Assembly (NCBI RefSeq): GCF_024195295.1
Contig: NZ_JAMFTH010000004.1
Span: 248,001 to 312,000, forward strand
Length of the DNA stretch: 64,000 bases
Direction of reading: 5' to 3'
Source of the DNA: Gilvimarinus xylanilyticus
GTDB taxonomy: Bacteria > Pseudomonadota > Gammaproteobacteria > Pseudomonadales > Cellvibrionaceae
Shown here: piece by piece, positions 17,117 through 25,422 of the stretch
Layout: each line of letters opens with the position of its first letter
How positions within the stretch are numbered: the first letter of the stretch is position 1
The notes under the pieces: generated by a model
Seen by the model: only the letters and a program-made list of their open reading frames with translations
What the model was told of the DNA's origin: nothing
The model's database searches: none
Translations under genes and position numbers: made by a program

Positions 17117-19043
17117 ACTCCACTCCACCGCACTGGAAATAATTGCGAATGCTTTCGGCCGCTTGACAGTCTCGACCGTCGGCAGTAATGACCTGAACTA
17201 ATGCGGGCAAATGCACACTCTCGGTCAGAGGATACTCCCACAGGGATTCATCCATCAGGACCAATATCTGGGCATTCAACGTTAAACGACTATGAGCCCA
17301 GTGAATACCGTGCTGCTGACACAGACGAAACACCCCATCGGCAATGGGGGCCGATGACCACTGATGAAAATCGGGCCAGTGAAAAAAACACAAAGTCTTC
17401 CCGCGGTAGCTTTGCGTTAGCGCTTCTAGTTGCATTGCAAACGGCGCGTCAAACTGAGAAAAATCCGCCGCCACAACCACATCGGGGCTATGATAATCGC
17501 GCAGTAACCCCAAGGGACAGGGAAAGGGGCGCGGCTGATTTAACACAGGTTTAAATTGACTGTGGCGATGCCACCAGCGCGCCGCCTCGCGATAAAGGCG
17601 ACGAGCCCCAAACAAAACCGTCTGGGCATGTGTGGCTTTGGCCTGAGTCAGCGAATCAGCGCTGGTTAAAGCCAGCGCCAAAGGCACCGCCAAGTGCACG
17701 TGAATAATGGCGCGGTGACCATAGTGATGTTCCAGTCGCCATAAAAACTCAGTATCCGCTGCCGCATTTACCTCATCCCACATGCCCGTGGTTGCCAACG
17801 CTTTGCGCTTAATGAGCAGCGATGACAAATTGGCTTCGGTCATGGCCTCGCCAAGCCCCCAGGGACCTATGGGACAAACTGACTCATCCACTCGCACCCA
17901 ACTGCTAATACTGGCGACCCGACCCGGTTCGGTTAACACTGGCTCCAGCTGCCGCTCCAGCTTTTGCGGGTGCGAAATATCGTCACCATCATGCACCGTG
18001 ACCCACTCGCCGTGCGCTTGTTCCATAGCACGGTTGCGCGCCGCATAGGCACCACTATTAGCCTGTGTAAGAAAGCGCACCCGGCTGTCTTGCTGAACTA
18101 TCTCGCGCGCTTTAGCTGCAGAGGCATCAGTACTACCGTCATCGACAATAATCAGTTCCAGGTTTTGCCAAGTTTGCTCTAACACGCTGCGCGCGGCGGC
18201 TGGCAAGGTGGCCGCATTGTTATACACAGGCATAATAACGCTTACCAACGGACCGTTCGTCACCCCCTGGCAAGGGCCGGCAGCCAGGTTGGTCAAGCGC
18301 AGGGGTTCGCTCGCATCAGCCAGAGACCAGCCGCTTAAACCGTGGGAAGCCATCAATTGGTTTAAGTGCTCCAGGCGCTGACTATTACGTGCCGCACTAA
18401 CGCCCAACAAGGCGCGACTACGCTTCACCTGAGCACGCAGATTTTTTTCTTCAACCAGACTTTGCAGCTCATCCCAGCGCCTTAAGCGTATAAAACACTT
18501 GGCCAGGCTCACCGCATGAGCCTCGCCAATAATCGTAAACGGCTCTAGCAACTGCAGCGCGGCGGCGTAGTCCCCTCGCGCGTAAAGCCAGCCGGCACGA
18601 GCATAACAGGCGCGAAAGTCTTTGGGGGCTTGCGCCAGCTCAGCCAGCGCCAAATGGGCGAAGCCGCCCCACAACTGTTGCACCCGATGCTGGGTAGGGC
18701 TAATTGCTAAGGGTTTCGTGGGCACTGCCCCATGACGGGGTAAACGCCCCTCAGCGGCGCCATGCGCCACAAAATGCAACAGCGGGTTGGTGCCACTGGC
18801 AGCTACGTCGGCGTAAGTTGCCAGGTACCAATCGGAATCGAAATCTGCGCAAGGGTCCAACCCCTGAAAGCCGCCCTCTCGCAAGTAGTGATGAGCAAGA
18901 GCACGTGGGCTTAAACGACGGCGCTCAGCCATCAACTGACTGGCGTAGTATTCGCAATCAAACCAACCGCTATGCAGCAACCGGCGTGGCTCTACCCCCA
19001 GGGCTTTGCGATACAGACGTTTAAAGGAGTAACCGAATGACAC
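17091..19043 (-). CDS. Family 2 glycosyltransferase with N-terminal tandem WYL motifs and C-terminal extension
   Basis: About 650 residues from GTG 19043, where AAGGA is 8 bp upstream (GTG 19049 is too close to it). Residues ~28-100 hold two copies of the window's repeated motif; the second, FDSDWYLATYADVAASGTNP, is very clear. A helical TPR-like stretch follows (~130-230). The GT2 domain starts near residue 262 (LVSVIMPVYNNAATLPAAA) with IIVDDGSTDASA and VTVHDGDDISHPQKLERQ. The last ~170 residues (DVVVAADFSQFDAPFAMQLE onward) look like an incomplete GT-B Rossmann half, similar in start to the C-terminal part of the 22508 gene. A cytoplasmic enzyme of glycan assembly; sugar unknown. Confidence 0.87.
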   Translation of the reverse strand: MSFGYSFKRLYRKALGVEPRRLLHSGWFDCEYYASQLMAERRRLSPRALAHHYLREGGFQGLDPCADFDSDWYLATYADVAASGTNPLLHFVAHGAAEGRLPRHGAVPTKPLAISPTQHRVQQLWGGFAHLALAELAQAPKDFRACYARAGWLYARGDYAAALQLLEPFTIIGEAHAVSLAKCFIRLRRWDELQSLVEEKNLRAQVKRSRALLGVSAARNSQRLEHLNQLMASHGLSGWSLADASEPLRLTNLAAGPCQGVTNGPLVSVIMPVYNNAATLPAAARSVLEQTWQNLELIIVDDGSTDASAAKAREIVQQDSRVRFLTQANSGAYAARNRAMEQAHGEWVTVHDGDDISHPQKLERQLEPVLTEPGRVASISSWVRVDESVCPIGPWGLGEAMTEANLSSLLIKRKALATTGMWDEVNAAADTEFLWRLEHHYGHRAIIHVHLAVPLALALTSADSLTQAKATHAQTVLFGARRLYREAARWWHRHSQFKPVLNQPRPFPCPLGLLRDYHSPDVVVAADFSQFDAPFAMQLEALTQSYRGKTLCFFHWPDFHQWSSAPIADGVFRLCQQHGIHWAHSRLTLNAQILVLMDESLWEYPLTESVHLPALVQVITADGRDCQAAESIRNYFQCGGVEYAGAARAE

Positions 19044-19076
19044 CCGCACTATCCTTTATTGTGATTGATGCGATGT

Positions 19077-20036
19077 TTAATTCCCGGCTGGCACCGTCAT
19101 CGGCCGTGACGAAAGGCTCTGGCCAGTGTCCGCCACTACGCACTCAACAGTGTCGCCCGCCTTGGCCTCAATGGGTATTTTAAATTCTACATAGCCATCG
19201 CGCGGCACTTTTAGGCGACACATATGGGGGCGTAAAATCCGTGCGGTATCCTCGGCTACCACCCGGCCATTCAGCTTAACCTGAATCGGCACCGGCTGGC
19301 GATTATCTCCCGCCCACCAGGCCCAGCCCACCACACGGTTAGCACGCAAGGCCACAATGCGCCCGTGCGCATAAGGCCGCCCGGCGGCGAGCAACGCCCG
19401 GCGCTGTTCAAACAAGGTCTTTACCTGTTGATACAAGGCAATATCTTTACGATTCAGCTGCTCCAGCTCGGCCAACTCTTCGGGGATAATATGGTAGGGC
19501 TTAGCAATATTGCTACGCCCGACATTATCGCGTAACGGTTTGAGCTTTAAATCGTAGCGGTCGTTAATAATATCCAGTGATTGTTCATAGGCTTCAGTTA
19601 AACCAATCACCCCCACGGCCTCTATCGGCACATTTTCAAACAACCGACTCTGTAAATTAATACGGCCCTTGGCGGTGTAAAACTCCCGAAAGTCACCCTC
19701 AAAAGCTTTATGGCGCACATAGTGCGAATAGGCCGAGGCAATACGCTGAATGGGGTCGCGGAAAAACGAGACGGTGTGCGTCACCCCCAGCCCCGCCACA
19801 TAACGCAGCGCAGGGACGTGGCCACCTAGCATACGGGCACCATCGCGCTCCATAGCTTGGTACAGCGAATAATAATCCCGCTCGTGATGGGTATATTGCA
19901 CCACTTTCTTAGAGGTTTCTATTTTGTGTTTGCCGTAATCGGACCACACCCGCTTAGCCCCAAAGCGCTTTTCGGCGGCGCGGCGGAAGCTAGTGCCCGC
20001 GGTTTTGGGAATATGAACAAAAAATAGAGGTTGCAT
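19077..20036 (-). CDS. PAPS-dependent carbohydrate sulfotransferase (Sulfotransfer_2 type)
   Basis: 319 residues. The 5'-phosphosulfate loop is FFVHIPKTAGTSFRRA (residues 5-20) and the 3'-phosphate site is SFFRDPIQRIASAYSHYV (about 90-107). These are the classic signature of sulfotransferases that move sulfate from PAPS to a sugar hydroxyl. The last ~90 residues (VGWAWWAGDNRQPVPIQVKL to VECVVADTG) form a separate all-beta domain, as found attached to surface-glycan enzymes. Its ATG overlaps the stop codon of the upstream coiled-coil gene (TAATG). With the cysC/cysQ pair at 58.7-60.1 kb this points to a sulfated polymer. Confidence 0.88.
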   Translation of the reverse strand: MQPLFFVHIPKTAGTSFRRAAEKRFGAKRVWSDYGKHKIETSKKVVQYTHHERDYYSLYQAMERDGARMLGGHVPALRYVAGLGVTHTVSFFRDPIQRIASAYSHYVRHKAFEGDFREFYTAKGRINLQSRLFENVPIEAVGVIGLTEAYEQSLDIINDRYDLKLKPLRDNVGRSNIAKPYHIIPEELAELEQLNRKDIALYQQVKTLFEQRRALLAAGRPYAHGRIVALRANRVVGWAWWAGDNRQPVPIQVKLNGRVVAEDTARILRPHMCRLKVPRDGYVEFKIPIEAKAGDTVECVVADTGQSLSSRPMTVPAGN

Positions 20037-20638
20037 TAAAGTCCTAAATGAGTGGTATCGGCGCTCTGCCCAGCAGCGCGGATTTTGCGTCCTTCATCTT
20101 CACCGTGCAGCAAATAGTGCAGCAGCGGATTGACTCCACTGTCGCGCACATCGGCGTACTGACACAGGTACCAATAACTATCAAAATGGGGGCCAGGGTT
20201 TAAGCGCTCAAACCCGCCCACTTTTAAATAGTGCATAGCCGGATTTACTTTGGCCAGTGAATCGTCTTGCAGCTGGGGATAGCTCTGTAAATACCAATCG
20301 CCGTCAAACAAGCTGGAGCGCTTAATAAGATTAATCGCCCGCTGGGGGATACGTTTTTTACTGCGCCGCCACAGTTTCGCCAGCGCGCTTCGCTCACTCA
20401 CGCCGTCCCACTCACGACTTTGCACAAACCAACGCAACGGACGAATGGTTACCCGCAGCTTGCGCAACTCGGCCCGCTGCTCATCCACCAGCCGCTGCAT
20501 ATGCTCCAATTCGCGCTCGCGTTTTGACAGTTGCACCTGACTTTTTTCCAGCTGCTCCAGCGCTTCGTTTAGTTCAAACGCCTGGCCGGCCTGCTCGCGG
20601 GCCTTGGGGTCATGGTTGAATTTGTTGTCTACAATCAT
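20036..20638 (-). CDS. Coiled-coil protein with C-terminal tandem WYL motifs
   Basis: 200 residues. Residues ~17-65 form a heptad-rich coiled coil (EALEQLEKSQVQLSKREREL). Residues ~109-187 are two copies of the window's recurring motif: FDGDWYLQSYPQLQ followed by NPAMHYLKVGGFERLNPG, then FDSYWYLCQYADVRDSGVNP and LLHYLLHGEDEGRKI. No catalytic site is visible. It is translationally coupled to the sulfotransferase downstream, so it may be a scaffold that holds this or other enzymes of the cluster (inference). The protein at 50304 has the same plan, on a larger scale. Confidence 0.8.
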   Translation of the reverse strand: MIVDNKFNHDPKAREQAGQAFELNEALEQLEKSQVQLSKRERELEHMQRLVDEQRAELRKLRVTIRPLRWFVQSREWDGVSERSALAKLWRRSKKRIPQRAINLIKRSSLFDGDWYLQSYPQLQDDSLAKVNPAMHYLKVGGFERLNPGPHFDSYWYLCQYADVRDSGVNPLLHYLLHGEDEGRKIRAAGQSADTTHLGL

Positions 20639-20659
20639 TGCTCTTTACGTTGTGGCGAC

Positions 20660-21030
20660 AAGGTCGCACTTTTGTCTGCGATTCCATCAATGCCGTGGCT
20701 AAGCCACACTTTCTGCCTGGGTTCCACCTATGCTGCGACAAGTCGCGTTTTTTAACTGGATTCCGTGTCGGGGCACGGAATGACGTGAGGTCGGGAATGA
20801 CGTACCTTCGCGGGAACCACGGCATATTAAGGCACATCTATATATATTTACATTCCCCCAGCTCCCCCAAAAAAGAACATCATTCACACTTCGGCACTTC
20901 ATTCCCGCCCTCGGACGTCATTCCCACGGAGGCACGTCATTCCCACGGAGGCACGTCATTCCCACGGAGGCACGTCATTCCCACGGAGGTGGGAATCCAG
21001 CTAGAGAGTGTAGCTATGCCACCACGCAGA
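20660..21030. repeat. REP-like repeat cluster, including a 19-bp tandem array
   Basis: 20687-20804 is a repeat of about 118 bp nearly identical to 55395-55512. Then 20915-20990 is four perfect copies of the 19-bp unit ACGTCATTCCCACGGAGGC, ending in the palindrome partner GGTGGGAATCCAG. The array looks like slippage of the left arm of one REP palindrome. Short ORFs over it are repeat-derived. Confidence 0.85.
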
Positions 21031-21069
21031 TGGAATCCAGCAAAAAAGCGCGGCTTTACCGCAACGTTT

Positions 21070-22524
21070 TTATACCTCTTTCGGGTTAACCGGCACATCC
21101 AACAACTTGGGCCAGTTTTTACTGATACTGTGCAGCATTAACTGCTTGGTCTGGCGCTGTTTAAAATCGGGCATTAGCATTAACTGTAAAATTCGATCAC
21201 AGTTGTACACCGATAGCGACTCAAACGCCGGGCTAGATTCGGCCACCACTTGCGAATGCCAGACGCCCATGCGGTGCTCCCAATAAAAAATATCCCGGTA
21301 ATCGTAATTTGGGTGAATATCTGGCAGCTGTGAACTAACCGCGTAATCATCAAAAGCACTCTGGTAGGCCTGCTCTACCTTGGGGCCAAACTGTTTGCTG
21401 TTGCGCATTTTATCGCTTAAATAACAGCCCAGTGCGGTTTCGGCATTGGCTGGACGCGGGTCGGGGCCGGGCATACGGTAACTGTAAAAGGCGCGGCCAA
21501 TTTCCGACAGGTTCGAGCGCACATGGAACACGTCCTGCTCGCCCCAGCGTAAAAAATAATGGTACGAAGCCACTGGTATATGCGAGTAGTGCGAATTCAG
21601 TTTACACAGCTTTTTATAGGCTTCGGGGCTGGCTTGCTCGCGAAGCATTAACAAGCTGTGCTCCAACTTGTGTTCGCGGGCGATGCGCTCGGCAATCACC
21701 TTGTCTACTTTGTCGGTGTCGACGCTGTCAGAGCGGTAATAGGTGAAATACTCAATCCCTTTTAAACCCCGTGCCGCTGCCAGGGCGGTGCGCGAATCAC
21801 TGCCAGCGGTTAAGCTAAGCACCAACTTTTTGCGCAGAGCAAAAGCCTGCATAGAGTTTTGCAGCAACTGCGAAAACTCCTCCAACACTGCTTCGTAGGG
21901 AATATCAGGCGGCGCCTGTAAAAAGCGCACCCGCTCTAGCCCGCGGCTGAGGTGCAGGGTTAAACCAGGGTTAAGGGAGTAAACATCCCGGTACGGGGTT
22001 AGCCGGCCGGGCGAGCCAAACTTGGCGTACAGAGGCAAGGTCGCTATGGTATCACTGCCTGCAGCGCTTGCGGCCACCAGGGCCGAATGGCTGCCCGCCA
22101 CCTGTAATCCGCTATGGTAAAACACCGGCGCCATGGCAGTGGCATCGCAATAAATGCTCACAGCACCCTCACGTTCGGCCAGCACCGTAAAACTGCCGTT
22201 GCAATGGGCCAGCTGAGCCATGAATGCCGTGGCGGAATCCCCCCAGGCTTCAGCCAGGTTTTCTGCCACCTGACGATTACTAAGCTTGGGATCACGGACA
22301 TCAAACACCCAACCCAGTACCCACACATTAGCGCACTGCTCGGCGTTAATTGCAGGTGACAACCACAGCCGGTTAATGCCCAGGGTTTGTTGTTGCCAGT
22401 TATCCGGCAAACATGGGGGCGCCGATTCGCGGCTTAACAACCAGCCCCGATGAAAGGCGTAAGCTTGATACTCGCCCAGCGCTTGGGGATTGAGAGTAAC
22501 GGTCGGTTTAGGCGCTGACGCCAT
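21070..22524 (-). CDS. Asparagine synthase-like ATP-dependent ligase without glutaminase cysteine
   Basis: About 484 residues from ATG 22524, which has AAGGA 8-9 bp upstream; ATG 22533 has none at the right distance. The N-terminal half has the layout of a class II amidotransferase domain (HCNGSFTVLAEREGAVSIY, GLQVAGSHSALVAA) but the protein lacks the N-terminal catalytic Cys. The C-terminal half has the PP-loop ATP site (LVLSLTAGSDSRTAL, about residue 240) of the asparagine synthase fold. Such relatives are found in polysaccharide loci. The reaction here is unknown; amidation of a uronic acid is one possibility (inference). It overlaps the end of the upstream GT gene by 17 bp. Confidence 0.78.
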   Translation of the reverse strand: MASAPKPTVTLNPQALGEYQAYAFHRGWLLSRESAPPCLPDNWQQQTLGINRLWLSPAINAEQCANVWVLGWVFDVRDPKLSNRQVAENLAEAWGDSATAFMAQLAHCNGSFTVLAEREGAVSIYCDATAMAPVFYHSGLQVAGSHSALVAASAAGSDTIATLPLYAKFGSPGRLTPYRDVYSLNPGLTLHLSRGLERVRFLQAPPDIPYEAVLEEFSQLLQNSMQAFALRKKLVLSLTAGSDSRTALAAARGLKGIEYFTYYRSDSVDTDKVDKVIAERIAREHKLEHSLLMLREQASPEAYKKLCKLNSHYSHIPVASYHYFLRWGEQDVFHVRSNLSEIGRAFYSYRMPGPDPRPANAETALGCYLSDKMRNSKQFGPKVEQAYQSAFDDYAVSSQLPDIHPNYDYRDIFYWEHRMGVWHSQVVAESSPAFESLSVYNCDRILQLMLMPDFKQRQTKQLMLHSISKNWPKLLDVPVNPKEV

Positions 22525-24895
22525 AGGGTACATCCTTCATTAACGTCTCTAAGCGGCCCGGCAGTACCGAGTAATCCGCGTATTGCTTTACAAACGCCAG
22601 GGCTTTATCGCTGGCAGCGGTGTAAGCTTGCCGATTGTGCCACAACCACTCCACTTGCGCCCAAACCTGGTCGGCCGGAGCGTAGATGGCGGCATCGCCA
22701 AATGTGGCTTTAAAAACAGGCGGCAAAATGGGCACCACACCCAAGCCCATAGCTTCTAATACAGCGCGGCCAAACTCTTCTATGTATTCTTCGTGGGGGT
22801 AGTGAATAAAAAAATCCAGCTGAGCAATGAAATCACGTACGTCATCTGTGAACGGCATCACCCGCCAATTGTCGGGCAGCCCACCCAATACACCCACGGC
22901 GTGGTCGGCGCCGCCCAGCAAACGCACCTGACAGGGCTTGCCCACCCCATAGGCCGCGGCCAGCGCCTCGGCCGTTTGCGGCCATTTGGTGTAGTGGTCG
23001 CGCGAATGGCGCCCCAGCACCGGCTGTTCGCGCTCGGCACCACGCCAATGCACCCGCTGATTGCACCAGTCGCTTACATCTAACAGAGGGTTCCAAATAT
23101 TATCGCTGGGTAAAGGGTAGCGAACGTCCTCCCAAATTAATTTATGCACATAACCGGAAATGGGCAGCCACTGGGGGATAACGCCAAACAAGGTTTCCAC
23201 ATTGGCGATAATCGTACGCGGGTCGTATTGCGGGTCTTCGCCCGTGGTTAAACGGGCCGCCATCTGGTTCACGAGTATCGCAAAGCGCGAGCTTTGAATG
23301 CTGGGCACAGCATCCAGTGGGTGCTGTAATACCACCGGGTAAGTGGCCAACACTAACTCGGCGGTGACATTATCCCCCACGGTAAGCAAATCGAACCGGC
23401 CGGCGCGAGCCTGGTCGCGCAATTCGGGGCGCAGGCGGGCCTTTACGTCTAAGTCAAAGCGGCGATAGTGAAACAGCGCCACTTTTTTGCCCGCGCGTAT
23501 AGCGGCATTCACATAATGCATGCTGGACACATAGGCGCCGCCGCCCAGATTAAAATCGCAAATAAATACGATGTCGTAATGCGCTGGCGCCTCGGGACGA
23601 TTTACGCGCATGACTTGGGGAATCGGGAACGGCTGTCGGTTCTCGCCCAGGGGCACTTTTAAATCATTCGGCTCAGCGCTGGCGTGCCAGGCACTGGCGG
23701 ATTCACGGTATTCGCGCCGGGGGCCATAAAACAGGGTTTTCGCGTGGGTGGCACTGGTGCGGGTCAGCGAGGTTTCTTGGTCTAGGGCAAAAGCTACAGG
23801 TACGCCCTTACCAATACGCGCTACCGCCTCTTTACCGTAATAGGCGCGCAAACGCATCACGTATTCGCTGTCGGCACTGGTGCGCGCCAAGTGCCAGCCG
23901 CCAATATCGTCAATAGCACGGCGGCGAAACAGCAGCGAGGACGTATTCTCGGAGACCAAGGACCCGTGCGCACGGAAAGTGCCGGTAAAGGTCATATCCT
24001 CGCGCACCCGGGCCCAATCGCTAATGGTGGCGATTAGCTCAGGGCGCTCTTGCATCGCCCGCAGCTGGCGCTCGGTTTTTTGCGGGTGGGACCAGTCATC
24101 GGCGTCGTGCACGGTAATAAAGTCGCCCACGGCCTGGGCCAGGCCCGCATTGCGCGCGGCATAGGCTCCCTGGTTACTGGGCTGCTCCAGCAGGCGCACC
24201 CGCCAATCCGCGCGCGCTAGATCGCGCACAATGGCAACGGTTTCATCGTCACTGCAATCGTCCACCACCAGTATTTCCAGGTTGCTCCAGGTTTGCGCTT
24301 GCAAGCTGTTAATAGCCAGCGCAATGGTGGAGGCCGCATTGTAGGCGGGCATAATAACGCTGACCTTGGTCCCGCCTTCAACCTTGCGCGCACCGGGGGC
24401 GGCCAGGTTGCTTAACGCCAGTGCGGCTTCAGGGTTTTGTTTTTGCAGGGGCGTCAACTCAGCGCGGGTTAGCACCTCGTTAATCGCAAAAAGCGCATCG
24501 GCCTCGGCATCGCCCAGTGCCAACAAGGCGTTACTGAAGGCCATAGCCAATGACGCGTTAAACTTTTTATGACTGCGGTAGCGCCGTAAAAACGCCACCG
24601 CTTCGTCGGGCCGCGCCAAACGGCTCAAACAATCGGCATATAACAGCGCCTGACTAAAGGGGACATCGGGCACTGCCTGGGCTTTAACAGCGGGCTCTAA
24701 CACAGCCAAAGCGGCGGTGTAATTGCGCACAAAGTGGTAGTGGCGGGCGAGGTTAAACACCCCCAAACGCTTCAGCCCCCGGGTACGATCAAACTGATCG
24801 GCCGGTAGGTCTAAAAAGGGGAGAATATAACGAGTAAATCCTGCCCAGGATTTATCGTCGGTACGCGTACTCTGTTGTTTCGCCGGTTTTGCCAC
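22508..24895 (-). CDS. Multi-domain glycosyltransferase: TPR-like, GT2 and GT-B domains
   Basis: 795 residues. Residues ~45-170 are helical with TPR-like spacing (FNLARHYHFVRNYTAALAVL). The GT2 domain runs ~175-400: VSVIMPAYNAASTIALAIN, LVVDDCSDDETVAIV, ITVHDADDWSHPQKTERQ. The final ~340 residues start with a GT-B Rossmann motif (YDIVFICDFNLGGGAYVSSM) and contain FIHYPHEEYIEEFGRAVLEA and GLGVVPILPP, the donor-site region of GT4 enzymes. Two active transferase domains in one chain could add two consecutive sugars. It heads an operon running to the asparagine synthase-like gene; the region upstream is repeat-filled. Confidence 0.87.
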   Translation of the reverse strand: MAKPAKQQSTRTDDKSWAGFTRYILPFLDLPADQFDRTRGLKRLGVFNLARHYHFVRNYTAALAVLEPAVKAQAVPDVPFSQALLYADCLSRLARPDEAVAFLRRYRSHKKFNASLAMAFSNALLALGDAEADALFAINEVLTRAELTPLQKQNPEAALALSNLAAPGARKVEGGTKVSVIMPAYNAASTIALAINSLQAQTWSNLEILVVDDCSDDETVAIVRDLARADWRVRLLEQPSNQGAYAARNAGLAQAVGDFITVHDADDWSHPQKTERQLRAMQERPELIATISDWARVREDMTFTGTFRAHGSLVSENTSSLLFRRRAIDDIGGWHLARTSADSEYVMRLRAYYGKEAVARIGKGVPVAFALDQETSLTRTSATHAKTLFYGPRREYRESASAWHASAEPNDLKVPLGENRQPFPIPQVMRVNRPEAPAHYDIVFICDFNLGGGAYVSSMHYVNAAIRAGKKVALFHYRRFDLDVKARLRPELRDQARAGRFDLLTVGDNVTAELVLATYPVVLQHPLDAVPSIQSSRFAILVNQMAARLTTGEDPQYDPRTIIANVETLFGVIPQWLPISGYVHKLIWEDVRYPLPSDNIWNPLLDVSDWCNQRVHWRGAEREQPVLGRHSRDHYTKWPQTAEALAAAYGVGKPCQVRLLGGADHAVGVLGGLPDNWRVMPFTDDVRDFIAQLDFFIHYPHEEYIEEFGRAVLEAMGLGVVPILPPVFKATFGDAAIYAPADQVWAQVEWLWHNRQAYTAASDKALAFVKQYADYSVLPGRLETLMKDVPYGVSA

Positions 24896-25422
24896 TCAAT
24901 ATCCGTTTTAACGCACGTCACCGAAGACGCCAATATTTCTATTCCCTACGCACTGCAGTTACAACAGCAACGCGGACTGACAGCTATCACGCCCCACTTG
25001 GTATGGCACGTGAATTGTCGTACAGAATACCATATTTGCACGCGCTGTTTAGGGTTGGTGGTTGGGATTGTGGAGGGTGCACTAAAAGTGCAACTCTTGC
25101 GCTAGATTCCATCAATGTAGTGGCATAGCCACACACTCTTTAGCTGGATTCCCACCTCCGTGGGAATGACGGGACTTCAGAGCAGAACTAGTCGCGTTGA
25201 TCAGCATGGGAATGACGGAGCTTCGGAGCAAACTTGGCCGCGTTGATCAGGCGGATTCCCGCCCCTCTTACCTCCCACCGTCATTCCCACGAATGCGGGA
25301 ATCCAGCTAAAGAGGGCGGCTTTCCGCAAGACGTCATTCCCGGCCACGACCGGGAAACCAGACAAAGAGCGCGGCTTGCCGCCACATCGATGGAACCCAG
25401 CAAAAAAGAGCAGCTTGCTGCA
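24896..25422. repeat. Intergenic region with REP-like repeat cluster
   Basis: 24896-25080 shows nothing recognisable and must hold the promoter of the minus-strand gene at 22508. From about 25080 to 25410 there are several palindromic units (GTCATTCCCACGAATGCGGG, CATTCCCGGCCACGACCGGG) separated by the spacer CCAGCTAAAGAG(G/C)GCGGCTT-type sequence. The cluster ends 15 bp before the stop codon of the Ser-rich lipoprotein gene. Confidence 0.8.

Noticed and set aside
24875-25128. Two short plus-strand ORFs between the GT gene at 22508 and the lipoprotein gene
   Set aside because: They overlap each other and a repeat, with no ribosome site or family.
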